A DNA stretch of 64,000 nucleotides from Streptomyces longhuiensis (GCF_020616555.1 NZ_CP085173.1:2294001-2358000), one strand, 5' to 3'; shown: positions 15,642 through 24,709, counted from the stretch's first letter. Translations and numbers: made by a program. Notes: generated by a model from the sequence alone, not told the origin.

Positions 15642-16877
15642 TCACGCGGTGTGCTGTGGGCCCACCGCGACGACCTCGCCGATGACGATGACGGCCGGGG
15701 GCCGCACCTCGTGGGTGCGGACGGCTTCCTCGACCGTCTCCAGGGTCGCGTCCACGCGGCGCTGGGCGGCCGTGGTGCCCTCCTGGACCAGGGCGACCGG
15801 CGTCTGCGCGGACCTGCCGTGCGCGATGAGGGTCTCGGCGATCCTGCCGATCTTGTCGACGCCCATGAGGACGACGAGGGTGCCGCGCAGCTTGGCGAGG
15901 GCGGGCCAGTCGACGAGCGAGCGCTCGTCGTCGGGCGCGACATGGCCGCTGACCACGGTGAACTCATGGGCGACGCCGCGGTGGGTGACCGGGATGCCGG
16001 CCGCGCCGGGGACGGAGATCGAGCTGGAGATGCCGGGGACGACCGTGTACGGAATGCCCTCGGCCTCGAGCGCGATGGCCTCCTCCATGCCGCGGCCGAA
16101 GACGTACGGGTCGCCGCCCTTGAGGCGTACGACGGCCTTGCCCTGCTTGGCGTGCTCGATGAGCGCGTGGTTGATGGCCTCCTGGGCCATGTACCGGCCG
16201 TAGGGGATCTTCGCCGCGTCGATCACCTCGACGTGCGGCGGGAGTTCGTCGAGCAGGTCGCGGGGGCCGAGCCGGTCCGCGATGACGACGTCCGCCTCGG
16301 CGAGGAGACGGCGGCCGCGGACGGTGATCAGGTCGGGGTCGCCGGGTCCGCCGCCGACCAGGGAGACGCCGCTGGTGCGGGTGCGGTGGTGCGGGGCGAC
16401 GAGCGTGCCGTCGCGCAGGCCCTCGACGATCGCGTCGCGCACGGCCGCCGTGTGGCGGGGGTCGCGGCCGGCGGCGTCGGTGGTCAGGACGGCGACCGTG
16501 ACGCCCTCGGAGCGGCCGGTGGCCGGTGTCCAGGCGGTGGCCGCGTCGGCGTCGTCGGAGCGGACGCACCAGACACGGTGGCGCTCGGCCTCGGCGGAGG
16601 CCGCCTCGTTCGCGGTGCGGTCGCCGGTGGCGATGAGGGCGTACCAGGCGTCGGCCAGGTCCCCGTCCGCGTACGGGCGCCGCGACCAGGTGAGTTCACC
16701 GCCGTCCGCCATGGCCTCCACCGAGGGCGTCGCGGCGGGCGAGACCAGGTGGATGTCGGCGCCCGCCGCGATGAGGGCCGGGAGGCGGCGCTGGGCGACC
16801 TGGCCGCCGCCGAGCACGACTACGCGGCGGCCGGTGAGACGGAGGCCTACGGGGTACGCGGGGTGTTCTGCGGCCAT
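15642..16877 (-). CDS. cobA: Bifunctional CysG/CobA: siroheme synthase and uroporphyrinogen-III methyltransferase
   Basis: 411 residues. The N-terminus (1-150) has a Rossmann segment VVVLGGGQVAQRRLPAL, as in the precorrin-2 dehydrogenase/ferrochelatase part of CysG. The C-terminus (about 165-405) is a full uroporphyrinogen-III C-methyltransferase with VSLVGGGPGDPDLITVRG, IPYGRYMAQEAINH, VVRLKGGDPYVFGRG and PVALVQEGT. The C-terminal enzyme makes precorrin-2, the branch point to siroheme and cobalamin. Whether the shortened N-terminal module is active is uncertain. It follows the bluB-cobT gene on the same strand after 169 bp. The alternative symbol cysG would also fit. Confidence 0.9.
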   Translation of the reverse strand: MAAEHPAYPVGLRLTGRRVVVLGGGQVAQRRLPALIAAGADIHLVSPAATPSVEAMADGGELTWSRRPYADGDLADAWYALIATGDRTANEAASAEAERHRVWCVRSDDADAATAWTPATGRSEGVTVAVLTTDAAGRDPRHTAAVRDAIVEGLRDGTLVAPHHRTRTSGVSLVGGGPGDPDLITVRGRRLLAEADVVIADRLGPRDLLDELPPHVEVIDAAKIPYGRYMAQEAINHALIEHAKQGKAVVRLKGGDPYVFGRGMEEAIALEAEGIPYTVVPGISSSISVPGAAGIPVTHRGVAHEFTVVSGHVAPDDERSLVDWPALAKLRGTLVVLMGVDKIGRIAETLIAHGRSAQTPVALVQEGTTAAQRRVDATLETVEEAVRTHEVRPPAVIVIGEVVAVGPQHTA

Positions 16878-17046
16878 GGACGTGCGGCTCCTCGTGCGGG
16901 TGGCGCGTGTGACGGGTGATGCCTGTACGAGGCTCGCTTCGGCGCTGGAGCGGGCCTTTGACGTGCGGGTTCAGCGTACGGGGCGGGCGGGACCCGTGTC
17001 CCGGCCCGCCCCTGTGGCAGTGAGGGCTGCTGTCGCCCCGGCCCTG

Positions 17047-20000
17047 CTACTTCTCCGTGACGCCCGCCGAGTCGAACGTCGCCACCTCGTGCATCGCACG
17101 GGCCGCGCTCTGGACGATCGGCAGGGCGAGGAGCGCTCCCGTGCCCTCGCCGAGGCGGAGGTCCAGGTCGATCAGGGGGCGCAGGCCCAGCTTGTTCAGG
17201 GCCGCCACATGGCCGGGCTCCGCGCTGCGGTGGCCCGCGATGCAGGCCGCGAGGACCTCGGGAGCGACGGCGCGGGCGACCAGGGCGGCCGCTCCGGCGC
17301 TGACGCCGTCCAGGATCACCGGCGTGCGCAGCGACGCGCCGCCCAGGAGGAGGCCGACCATCGCCGCGTGCTCCAGGCCACCCACCGCGGCGAGGACGCC
17401 GATCGGGTCGGCCGGGTCCGGCTGGTGCAGGTCGAGCGCGCGGCGGACGACCTCGACCTTGCGGGCGTGGGTCTCGTCGTTGATGCCCGTGCCGCGGCCG
17501 GTCACCTCGGACGGGTCGACGCCCGTGTAGACCGAGATCAGGGTGGCCGACGCCGTGGTGTTGGCGATGCCCATCTCGCCGGTGAGGAGCGCCTTGTTGC
17601 CGGCCGCGACGAGGTCGCGGGCCGTCTCGATGCCGACCTCGATGGCCGCCTTGACGTCCTCACGGCTCAGGGCGGGCCCGGTGGTCATGTCGGCCGTGCC
17701 GGCGCGGACCTTGCGGGGCAGCAGGCCCGGGGTCGCCGGGAGTTCACTCGCCACGCCCACGTCGATGACGCAGACCTCGGCGCCGACCTGGTTCGCGAAC
17801 GCGTTGCAGACCGCGCCGCCGCCCAGGAAGTTGGCGACCATCTGGGCCGTGACCTCCTGCGGCCACGGGGTGACGCCCTGGGCGTGCACGCCGTGGTCGC
17901 CCGCGAAGATCGCGACGGCCGCGGGCTCGGGGATCGGGGGCGGGCACATCCGGGACAGGCCGGAGAGCTGGGCCGAGATGATCTCCAGCATGCCGAGCGC
18001 GCCGGCCGGCTTCGTCATCCGCTTCTGCCGCTCCCACGCCTCGCCGAGCGCCTTGGCGTCCAGCGGGCGGATGTTGGAGACGGTCTCGGCGAGCAGGTCG
18101 TGCGGGTCCTCGCCGGGCAGGGCGCGGCGGCCGTACGTCTCCTCGTGGACGACCCAGGACAGCGGGCGGCGCTTGGACCAGCCGGCCTGCATCAGCTCGG
18201 GCTCGTCCGGGAACTCGTCGACGTAGCCCACGCAGAGGTAGGCGACGACCTCGAGGTGGTCGGGCAGGCCGAGGGTGCGGACCATCTCGCGCTCGTCGAA
18301 GAAGCTGACCCAGCCGACGCCGAGCCCCTCGGCGCGGGCCGCGAGCCACAGGTTCTCGACCGCGAGCGCGGAGGAGTACGGGGCCATCTGCGGCTGCGTG
18401 TGGCGGCCCAGGGTGTGGCGGCCGCCGCGCGTCGGGTCGGCGGTGACGACGATGTTCACCGGGGTGTCGAGGATGGCCTCGATCTTCAGTTCCTTGAACT
18501 GCTTCGCGCGGCCCTTGGGCAGGGACTTGGCGTACGCGTCCTTCTGTCGCATGGCCAGTTCGTGCATCGTGCGCCGGGTCTCCGCGGAGCGGATGACGAC
18601 GAAGTCCCAGGGCTGCGAGTGGCCGACGGACGGCGCCGTGTGGGCGGCCTCCAGGACACGGAGCAGCACGTCGTGCGGGATCGGGTCGCTGCGGAAGCCG
18701 TTGCGGATGTCGCGGCGCTCGCGCATGACGCGCAGGACGGCCTCGCGCTCGGCCTCGTCGTAGCCGGGAGCGGCCGGGCCCGCGAGGTCGTCGGCCGGGG
18801 CCGGCAGCGTCTCGGGGGTCGCGTCCGCCACGTCCTGGGCGGCGGGGTCGGCCTCGCGGGCGGCGGGGACGAGGGTCTCCGGCTCCGCCTCCACGGGGGC
18901 CTGCTCCGTCGGCGCCACGGGCTCGGCGGCCTCGGGAGCGGCCTCCGGCTGCGCTTCGGCCGGGACGGGGGCCTCGGCGACGGCGTCGGGGAGGACGGGA
19001 GCGGCCTCGGCGGGTGCCTCGAACGCCTCGGGCGCCTCGTTCACCACGGCAGTACCGGCGGTCCCGGTGAGCTCAGCCGCCTCCGGGATCTCAGCAACCC
19101 CGGGGATCTCAGGGGCTTCGTGCGTCGCCTGCGGCTCGTTCGTCGCGTGCGCTTCGTTCATCGCGTGCGCCGCGTCGTCGACCGCGTGCGCTTCGTGTGT
19201 CTCGGGTACCACGTGGACTTCGTGTGCTTCTTGCGCTTGGGGGACCTGGTCCGCGTCGGGTGTTTCGGGCGCCTCGTCGATGAGGACGGGGGCCGGGGCG
19301 GCGGGCGCCGCCGGTCCGGGCAACTCGGCCGCGGGCTCGGGCAGCGGCGGCACGACCATGTGCTGCGGCGGCGTCGGCGCCAGGTGCGGCGTGGTGGGGA
19401 TCGTCCCCTCGACGGGCACGAACTGACCGAGCGGCTGCGCCGCCTGATCCGCCGGACCCTCGGCGGGAGCCTGCGGGAAGTGCTGGCCCTGAACCGCCTC
19501 GGGCGCCATGGCGAACTGGCCGGAGTGCGGGTCGACGGGCAGCTCACCGGAGTGCGCGGCCATCGGCTGATGCCCTGCGTAGGCGGCCACCGGCTCGGGC
19601 TGCACCGCGAACTGCGCGTCCTCGGGGCCCTGTCCGACCGGCGCGAACTGCACGCCGTTCGGAGCGGAGGAGTAGTCGGCGGCGTACTCGGCCGGCGCGG
19701 CCTGTTCCTCGGCGAACAGGACACCCTCGGGAGCCGCCGCGTACACCGGCGCCTCCTCGGGGGCGGCGAACTCCGGGGCCACCGTGCCCTCCGGCGTCTG
19801 CTCGGCCTGCGCGAGGTGCGGGTCCTGCAGATCCTGCAGGTCCTGCGGTTGCTGCGGCGCCTGGGCGAACACGGGGGCGTCGCCGACGGTCTGCTGCGTC
19901 GGGGCGGCCGGTGCGGCGGGAGCGGCGTCCGGGACGACCGTTTCTGCTGAGGCCTCCGGTGCGAGCTCCTGTGCGACCTCCGCGGCGGGCGTCTCGAAGC

Positions 20001-20544
20001 CCTGCTGCGGCGCCTGCGCGCCCCAGGGAGCGGCGCCCTGCGGCGGGATCTCACCGAGCCGCGGCTCCGGAGCGCCCGTCTCGTCGCGCGGGATGTCGAG
20101 GTACTCGGGCCCCGTGGGCGGGCCCGCCTGACGTACCGGCATGGGGTTCGGCGGAGTGTGCGCGGGGCCGCGGTCGGCGAGCGAACGGACGGGGCTGCCC
20201 GTGCCGTCCGGCACCGGCGGGCCCATGTGCAGCGGGCGACGCGCGGGCCCGGGGTGCGGGGCGGGCGAGGGCCCCGGCACTCGGACGCCGTTCAGGTCGA
20301 CCTGGCCGCTGTCCCGGCCCGCCGTCTCGTGCGGGCCCGGCTCGTGCGGGGCGGGCATCGGGGCGGCCTGCGGCTCGCCCCAGGCGCCCTGCGAACCCGG
20401 CATCAGCAGCAGATCGTCGTCTTCGGTGGGGGTTTCGGAGGGGTCGAGGAAGGTGTACGCACCCGGGGCGGGGACGCCCGGCTGTTCCACCGTGCCTGCG
20501 TTCTCCGGCAGCCCCTCGCCCGGAACCTGGCCGGTGTCGGTCAT
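17047..20544 (-). CDS. cobT: Fusion: disordered N-terminus, BluB-like flavin domain and CobT
   Basis: 1165 residues from the ATG at 20544, with GGCGAGGGG five bases upstream. Residues 1 to about 595 are Pro/Ala/Glu/Gln/His rich, low complexity and predicted disordered. About 600-810 is a nitroreductase-fold BluB domain (RRDIRNGFRSDPIP, HTAPSVGHSQPWDFVVI, GLGVGWVSFFDER); BluB cleaves FMNH2 to 5,6-dimethylbenzimidazole. About 820-1165 is CobT, nicotinate-nucleotide:dimethylbenzimidazole phosphoribosyltransferase, with GDHGVHAQGVTPWP and the catalytic Glu in RLGEGTGA. The fusion couples synthesis of the lower ligand of B12 to its activation. It lies between cobL and cobA on the same strand. The role of the long N-terminus is unknown. 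Confidence 0.9.
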   Translation of the reverse strand: MTDTGQVPGEGLPENAGTVEQPGVPAPGAYTFLDPSETPTEDDDLLLMPGSQGAWGEPQAAPMPAPHEPGPHETAGRDSGQVDLNGVRVPGPSPAPHPGPARRPLHMGPPVPDGTGSPVRSLADRGPAHTPPNPMPVRQAGPPTGPEYLDIPRDETGAPEPRLGEIPPQGAAPWGAQAPQQGFETPAAEVAQELAPEASAETVVPDAAPAAPAAPTQQTVGDAPVFAQAPQQPQDLQDLQDPHLAQAEQTPEGTVAPEFAAPEEAPVYAAAPEGVLFAEEQAAPAEYAADYSSAPNGVQFAPVGQGPEDAQFAVQPEPVAAYAGHQPMAAHSGELPVDPHSGQFAMAPEAVQGQHFPQAPAEGPADQAAQPLGQFVPVEGTIPTTPHLAPTPPQHMVVPPLPEPAAELPGPAAPAAPAPVLIDEAPETPDADQVPQAQEAHEVHVVPETHEAHAVDDAAHAMNEAHATNEPQATHEAPEIPGVAEIPEAAELTGTAGTAVVNEAPEAFEAPAEAAPVLPDAVAEAPVPAEAQPEAAPEAAEPVAPTEQAPVEAEPETLVPAAREADPAAQDVADATPETLPAPADDLAGPAAPGYDEAEREAVLRVMRERRDIRNGFRSDPIPHDVLLRVLEAAHTAPSVGHSQPWDFVVIRSAETRRTMHELAMRQKDAYAKSLPKGRAKQFKELKIEAILDTPVNIVVTADPTRGGRHTLGRHTQPQMAPYSSALAVENLWLAARAEGLGVGWVSFFDEREMVRTLGLPDHLEVVAYLCVGYVDEFPDEPELMQAGWSKRRPLSWVVHEETYGRRALPGEDPHDLLAETVSNIRPLDAKALGEAWERQKRMTKPAGALGMLEIISAQLSGLSRMCPPPIPEPAAVAIFAGDHGVHAQGVTPWPQEVTAQMVANFLGGGAVCNAFANQVGAEVCVIDVGVASELPATPGLLPRKVRAGTADMTTGPALSREDVKAAIEVGIETARDLVAAGNKALLTGEMGIANTTASATLISVYTGVDPSEVTGRGTGINDETHARKVEVVRRALDLHQPDPADPIGVLAAVGGLEHAAMVGLLLGGASLRTPVILDGVSAGAAALVARAVAPEVLAACIAGHRSAEPGHVAALNKLGLRPLIDLDLRLGEGTGALLALPIVQSAARAMHEVATFDSAGVTEK

Positions 20545-20583
20545 GCGTACCCCTCGCCCATCGGTTAGTGCTTCTTCGGCAGC

Positions 20584-20602
20584 CCCCGGCCGTCGGCCGG
20601 GG
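20584..20602 (-). promoter_or_regulatory. Hairpin in the bluB-cobT leader
   Basis: CCCCGGCC (20584-20591) pairs perfectly with GGCCGGGG (20595-20602), 40 bases before the start codon. It could be an attenuator stem or simply a stable leader structure. The remaining stretch 20545-20899 (355 bp) holds no gene. I looked there for the cobalamin riboswitch B12 box and could not find it. Confidence 0.4.
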
Positions 20603-20685
20603 ATGCGACCCCAGTGACCGGAGCGGCGCACCGACCGCCCGTCATGAAGAACGAGCGTGAGTGCCGTGCGGCACGAGCCGGCTGA

Positions 20686-20703
20686 GGACAACAGGTATTG
20701 TCC
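20686..20703. promoter_or_regulatory. Operator-like inverted repeat upstream of bluB-cobT
   Basis: GGACAA-CAGGTA-TTGTCC, a perfect 6-6-6 palindrome of 18 bp, 142 bp before the start codon. The size and AT-rich arms suit a dimeric regulator. Regulator unknown. Confidence 0.45.
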
Positions 20704-20899
20704 CGGTCGGCCGGCTGCCACCGCACCTGGATCGGGCACGGCCCGCTGTGGACTGCGCCACGTTGCGCATCCTCCGGTCCTGCCGTACCACACGCACCCC
20801 AAAAGTGGCGCGTTTTCCGGACATTGACCGACGGAAAGCCGGACGTCCGGGTGCAGTACAACGATCGGCCAGCCTACCGCGCGCCCCGGAGCGACCGGG

Positions 20900-22111
20900 T
20901 CACGGGTTGCGGTCGGGCAACTCCCCGGAGAGCAGGAACCCCACGGTCCGCTCCTTCTCGGTCCAGGCGCGAGTGTCCAGCTCGACGGACTGGAGGAGCG
21001 AACACTCGACCCGATAGCCGTGCTCCGTCAGGTCCCTGCCGATGAGTTCGGCGGCATCGCGTGTCGCGGCGTGCGTCACGATGCGTTCGGGACGCCGGTC
21101 GGCGACGGCGGAGACGACGGCCACTCCCCCGCCCCCGATGCGTACGACATCGGGTTCGGGCAGGTCTTCGAGGATGTGGGGCGCCGTGCCGTGCACGATC
21201 TGCGGCTGCACTCCGAAACGGCGTGCGGTGGCGAGGGTGCGGGCGCAGGCGTCGGGGTCGCGGTCGACGGCGATGACCGCGGCGCCGAAGCGGGCGGCCT
21301 CCGCGGTGAAGGCTCCGCTGCCGCAGCCGATGTCCCAGACGAGGTCGCCCACACGCGGTCCGGTGCGGGCGAGTTGGGCGGCGCGCAAGGGCTCGGTCTC
21401 GCCCTCGCCGAGGCGGCCTCCGTACTCGGCGCCGGGCAGTGCCCAGCCGCGCGGGGTGGCCGAGGGGGCGCCTCCGGCGAGCCAGGCGCTGTCGTCGGAC
21501 GGGGCGGTCGGGCCGCCGATGACGATGACGACGTTCGGGTCGCGCCAGGTGTGGTCGGCGGCCTTGTCGCTGGTCACGACGGTGACCTGCTCGCGGTCGG
21601 TGCCGAGTTCCTCGCAGATGACGAAGGTGCGGTGGACACCATCGAGGAGCAGTCCGAGTTCGGCGGGGCCCGCTCCGGGCGAGGTGAGGACGGCGACCTT
21701 GGGGTGGGCGCGGCAGACGTTGACGGCGCGGCGCAGGGTGCGGCGGTGGGCGACGACGACCTGGGCGTCGTCCCACGGCATGCCGGCACGGGCGAAGGCC
21801 TGGGCCACCGAGGAGACGGCGGGGACCACTTCGACCTCGAGGCCGAACTCGGGCGCGCGCAGGGTGCGTACGACTCCGAAGAAGCCGGGGTCGCCGTCGG
21901 CGAGGACGACGGCGGTGCCGCGGTGGGCGGCGATGCGGCGGGCGGCGAGCGAGACGCTGCCGAGCCTGATCCGCTCGGCGCGGCCCGGTACCTCGGGAAG
22001 CGCGAGGTGGTGGCCGGCGCCCGCCACGAGGGTGGCGGCACCGAGGGCGGAGCGTGCGGCCGCGGTCAGGGGCGAGCCGTCCCAGCCGATCACCGTGACC
22101 CGGTCGGCCAT
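20900..22111 (-). CDS. cobL: Precorrin-6Y C5,15-methyltransferase (CbiE-CbiT fusion)
   Basis: 403 residues. Residues 1-200 form the CbiE-type tetrapyrrole methylase (VTVIGWDGSPLT, VVLADGDPGFFGVV, VVPAVSSVAQAFAR). Residues about 240-403 form the CbiT Rossmann methyltransferase, with the SAM motif VWDIGCGSGAFTAEAARFG and VDRDPDAC. Together they methylate C5 and C15 and decarboxylate precorrin-6Y in cobalamin synthesis. It is read in the same direction as bluB-cobT, 355 bp upstream, so it may have a separate transcript. Confidence 0.9.
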   Translation of the reverse strand: MADRVTVIGWDGSPLTAAARSALGAATLVAGAGHHLALPEVPGRAERIRLGSVSLAARRIAAHRGTAVVLADGDPGFFGVVRTLRAPEFGLEVEVVPAVSSVAQAFARAGMPWDDAQVVVAHRRTLRRAVNVCRAHPKVAVLTSPGAGPAELGLLLDGVHRTFVICEELGTDREQVTVVTSDKAADHTWRDPNVVIVIGGPTAPSDDSAWLAGGAPSATPRGWALPGAEYGGRLGEGETEPLRAAQLARTGPRVGDLVWDIGCGSGAFTAEAARFGAAVIAVDRDPDACARTLATARRFGVQPQIVHGTAPHILEDLPEPDVVRIGGGGVAVVSAVADRRPERIVTHAATRDAAELIGRDLTEHGYRVECSLLQSVELDTRAWTEKERTVGFLLSGELPDRNP

Positions 22112-22192
22112 CGTCGTCAGTCTCCTGGGGGTTCTCGCGGGTCGAACGGGCTCGGTGAGCGTACCTGGTGTACCTGGGTGCGACCTTTGGGG

Positions 22193-22840
22193 TCAGTTCC
22201 AGTCCGAGAAGGCCGTGTATCCGCCGGTCTCGGCGAACTCGTCGGAGACGCCGTCGAGGTCCTCGGGCAGCAGGCTCCACACGATGAAGTCGGTCCGCAG
22301 GTCCTCCCAGCCGCCGTCCTCGGTACGGGTACGCGCTATGCACGCGTTGCGCAGGACGCCCTCGCTGATGCAGCCGATCTTCTGGGCGACCTGCTGGGAG
22401 GCGGTGTTGTCGGCCGCGGTGCGCAGCTCGAGGCGCTCCAGGCCCTGCTCGCGGAAGAGCCAGCGGGCGGTGGCGAGCGCCGCCTCGGACGCGTAGCCCT
22501 CGCCGCGGGCCCAGGGCGCGATGATGTACGACAGCTCGGTGGAGCCCACGTGCCAGTTCGTCTTGCCGAGCTGGACGATGCCGACCAGACGCTGGGTGAG
22601 GAACTCGGTGACGGCCAGGTCGAGGCCGCGGCCCGCGATGCGCTCGGTGGGGGCGTACTGGGTGATCCAGGTGCGGGCCTGGTCCTCACCGAAGGGCTGG
22701 GGCACCGAGGTCCAGGCGGCGACCATCTCGTCGTTCATCATCTCGGCGAGGGCGGGGGCGTCATCCTCCTCGAGGGCGCGCAGGACCAGCCGATCCGTGC
22801 TGATGGAGATGTCCGGGAAGCCCCGAGTACCAGTAGTCAT
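22193..22840 (-). CDS. RimJ/RimL-type GNAT N-acetyltransferase
   Basis: 215 residues. Typical elements of the GNAT_3 family are TDRLVLRALEEDDAPALAEM at the N-terminus, IAPWARGEGYASEAALATARWLF for acetyl-CoA binding, and the later ELRTAADNTASQQVAQKIGC. These acetylate amino groups of proteins, amino sugars or small amines. A conserved C-terminal extension (WEDLRTDFIVWSLLPEDLDG) exceeds the minimal fold. It is followed by nothing on its strand before the end of the met operon terminator region. Confidence 0.85.
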   Translation of the reverse strand: MTTGTRGFPDISISTDRLVLRALEEDDAPALAEMMNDEMVAAWTSVPQPFGEDQARTWITQYAPTERIAGRGLDLAVTEFLTQRLVGIVQLGKTNWHVGSTELSYIIAPWARGEGYASEAALATARWLFREQGLERLELRTAADNTASQQVAQKIGCISEGVLRNACIARTRTEDGGWEDLRTDFIVWSLLPEDLDGVSDEFAETGGYTAFSDWN

Positions 22841-22910
22841 GGCGCCGCTCCGTAACCTTCATGGCCTGGTGAAGTGCCCAGCATGCAGCATGAAGGCACG
22901 TAACTGCACC

Positions 22911-22945
22911 ACGGGGTCCTCTCCCGGTGCGGAAGAGGACCCCGT
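22911..22945 (-). terminator. Terminator of the met operon
   Basis: ACGGGGTCCTCT (22911-22922) pairs with AGAGGACCCCGT (22934-22945), 25 bases downstream of the last metQ stop on the minus strand. Confidence 0.8.
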
Positions 22946-22970
22946 GAAGGCGCGGTCGCTGCGGGTGGTG

Positions 22971-23804
22971 TCAGCCGGCGGCGACCGGAAGCACCGAGCC
23001 CTGGTACTTGTCCTCGATGAACTTCTTCACCTCGGGCGAAGTCAGCAGCGTGGCAAGCTTCTTGACCCGGGGGTCGTCCTCGTTGCCCTGCTTGACGGCG
23101 AGGACGTTGTTGTACGGGTTGCCCTTCACGGACTCCACGAGGATGGCGTCCTTCTTGGGGCTCAAGTTCGCGTCGAGCGCGAAGTTGTTGTTGATGACGG
23201 CCGCGTCGACGTCGCCCAACGAGCGGGGCAGCTGGGCCGGTTCGAGCTCCTTGAAGACGAGCTTCTTCGGGTTGGACGCGACGTCCTGCGGGCTCGCGTT
23301 CGCGCCGGCGCCCTTCTTGAGCCCGATGACGCCCTTGGAGGCCAGGAGTTCGAGCGCCCTGCCCTCGTTGGTGGTGTCGTTCGGCAGTGCCACGGTCGCC
23401 CCGTCACGGAGCTCGGTGACGTCGCCGACCTTCTTGGAGTAGACCCCCATGGGCGGCAGATACACCTCGGTGACCGCGCTCAGGGTGGTGCCCTTGGACT
23501 TGTTGAAGTCGTCCAGGTAGGGCTTGTGCTGGTACAGGTTGGCGTCGAGGGTGCCGTCCTGGAGGGCGGTGTCCGGCAGGACGTAGTCCGTGAACTCCTT
23601 GATCTCCAGGTCGAGTCCGGCCTTCTTCGCCAGGTGCTGCTGTACGTACGCGAGGACTTCACCGGCCGGCGTCGGGGTGGCGCCGACGACGAGCTTTTCG
23701 CTCTTGTCGGCGGAGCCGGACCCCGAGCCGCCGGACCCGCAGGCCGTCAGGCCGAGCGCGAGGGCTCCGGCGATGACGGCTGCGGGGATCGTGACGGCGC
23801 GCAT
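22971..23804 (-). CDS. metQ: MetQ-type methionine-binding lipoprotein, copy 2
   Basis: 277 residues. The N-terminus has a lipoprotein signal peptide with lipobox LTAC (Cys22 region) and a Ser/Gly linker. The NlpA/MetQ domain follows (VVGATPTPAGEVLAYVQQHL, KEFTDYVLPDTALQDGTLDANLYQHKPYL, ALPNDTTNEGRAL, VDAAVINNNFAL). It captures methionine outside the membrane and delivers it to MetNI. It lies eight bp downstream of a paralogue (23813-24643), about 60 percent identical by eye. The two may differ in ligand, for example D- versus L-methionine or sulfoxide; this is speculative. Confidence 0.9.
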   Translation of the reverse strand: MRAVTIPAAVIAGALALGLTACGSGGSGSGSADKSEKLVVGATPTPAGEVLAYVQQHLAKKAGLDLEIKEFTDYVLPDTALQDGTLDANLYQHKPYLDDFNKSKGTTLSAVTEVYLPPMGVYSKKVGDVTELRDGATVALPNDTTNEGRALELLASKGVIGLKKGAGANASPQDVASNPKKLVFKELEPAQLPRSLGDVDAAVINNNFALDANLSPKKDAILVESVKGNPYNNVLAVKQGNEDDPRVKKLATLLTSPEVKKFIEDKYQGSVLPVAAG

Positions 23805-23812
23805 CGCGGCGA

Positions 23813-24643
23813 TCAGAAGGAGGGAAGGACGGAGCCGGCGTACTTGTCCTCGATGAACTTCTTCACCTCGGGCGACGTCAGCAGCTTCGCGAGCTTCTTC
23901 ACGCGCGGGTCGTCCTCGTTGCCCTTCTTCACGGCGAGGACGTTGTTGTACGCGTTGTTCTTCGTGGACTCCAGGGCGAGGGAGTCCTTGGCGGGGTTGA
24001 GGTGGGCACCGATCGCGTAGTTGCCGTTGATCACCGCGGCGTCGACGTCCTGCAGGGAGCGCGGGGTCTGGGCCGCCTCGACCTCCTTGAACTGGAGGTC
24101 CTTCGGGTTCTTCGCGATGTCCTGCGGGGTCGCGGTGGCCTCGGAGCCGCTCTTGAGCGTGATGAGCTTGTTGGCGGCGAGGAAGCGCAGGGCGCGGCTC
24201 TCGTTGTCGGCGTCGTTCGGGAGGGCGATGGTGCCGCCCTTCTTCAGGTCGCCGATCGCCTTGGCCTTCTTGGAGTAGAGGCCGAGCGGCTCGAGGTGGA
24301 CCGTGGCGACCGACTCGAGGTGCGTGGCGTTCTTCTTGTTGCAGTCTTCCAGGTACGGCTGGGTCTGGAAGTAGTTGGCGTCCACGGACCCGTCCTCGGT
24401 CGCCGTGTTCGGCGTGACGTAGTCGGTGAACTCCTTGACCTCGAGGTTGAGGCCGGCCTTCTTCGCCAGGTGGTCCTTCACGTACTCGAGGATCTCGGCG
24501 TGCGGGACGGGGGTCGCCGCGACGACGAGCGGGTCGGAGGCCTTGGCCTTGGTGTCGCCCTTGTCGGAGCCGCAGGCGGTCAGGCCCAGGGTGAGGGCGC
24601 CGGTGGCGAGGACAGCAGCGGTGATCTTGGTGGTGTTACGCAC
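23813..24643 (-). CDS. metQ: MetQ-type methionine-binding lipoprotein, copy 1
   Basis: 276 residues from a GTG at 24643, with GAGAAAGG eight bases upstream; the longer frame to 24673 lacks support. Signal peptide and lipobox LTAC are present, then the NlpA/MetQ domain (VVAATPVPHAEILEYVKDHL, DYVTPNTATEDGSVDANYF, VDAAVINGNYAIGAHLNPA). The last 45 residues are almost the same as in the downstream copy (KKLAKLLTSPEVKKFIEDKY), a sign of tandem duplication or gene conversion. It is the third gene of metN-metI-metQ-metQ, 66 bp after metI. Confidence 0.9.
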   Translation of the reverse strand: MRNTTKITAAVLATGALTLGLTACGSDKGDTKAKASDPLVVAATPVPHAEILEYVKDHLAKKAGLNLEVKEFTDYVTPNTATEDGSVDANYFQTQPYLEDCNKKNATHLESVATVHLEPLGLYSKKAKAIGDLKKGGTIALPNDADNESRALRFLAANKLITLKSGSEATATPQDIAKNPKDLQFKEVEAAQTPRSLQDVDAAVINGNYAIGAHLNPAKDSLALESTKNNAYNNVLAVKKGNEDDPRVKKLAKLLTSPEVKKFIEDKYAGSVLPSF

Positions 24644-24709
24644 GAAAAGTGCCTTTCTCCATGGGTGGTGCAACCCGCCGGGTGGGGCGGGGAGACAGGG
24701 ATGAGCGGG

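Noticed and set aside
16282-19950. 1222-codon plus-strand ORF
   Set aside because: It is the antisense shadow of cobA and bluB-cobT; composition is Arg/Gly/Ala without fold, while the minus strand encodes clear enzymes.
20545-20899. Cobalamin riboswitch upstream of bluB-cobT
   Set aside because: Only a CACTGGGG-like stretch was found. The B12 box and the conserved core before it are absent by eye. A covariance-model search would be needed to overturn this.
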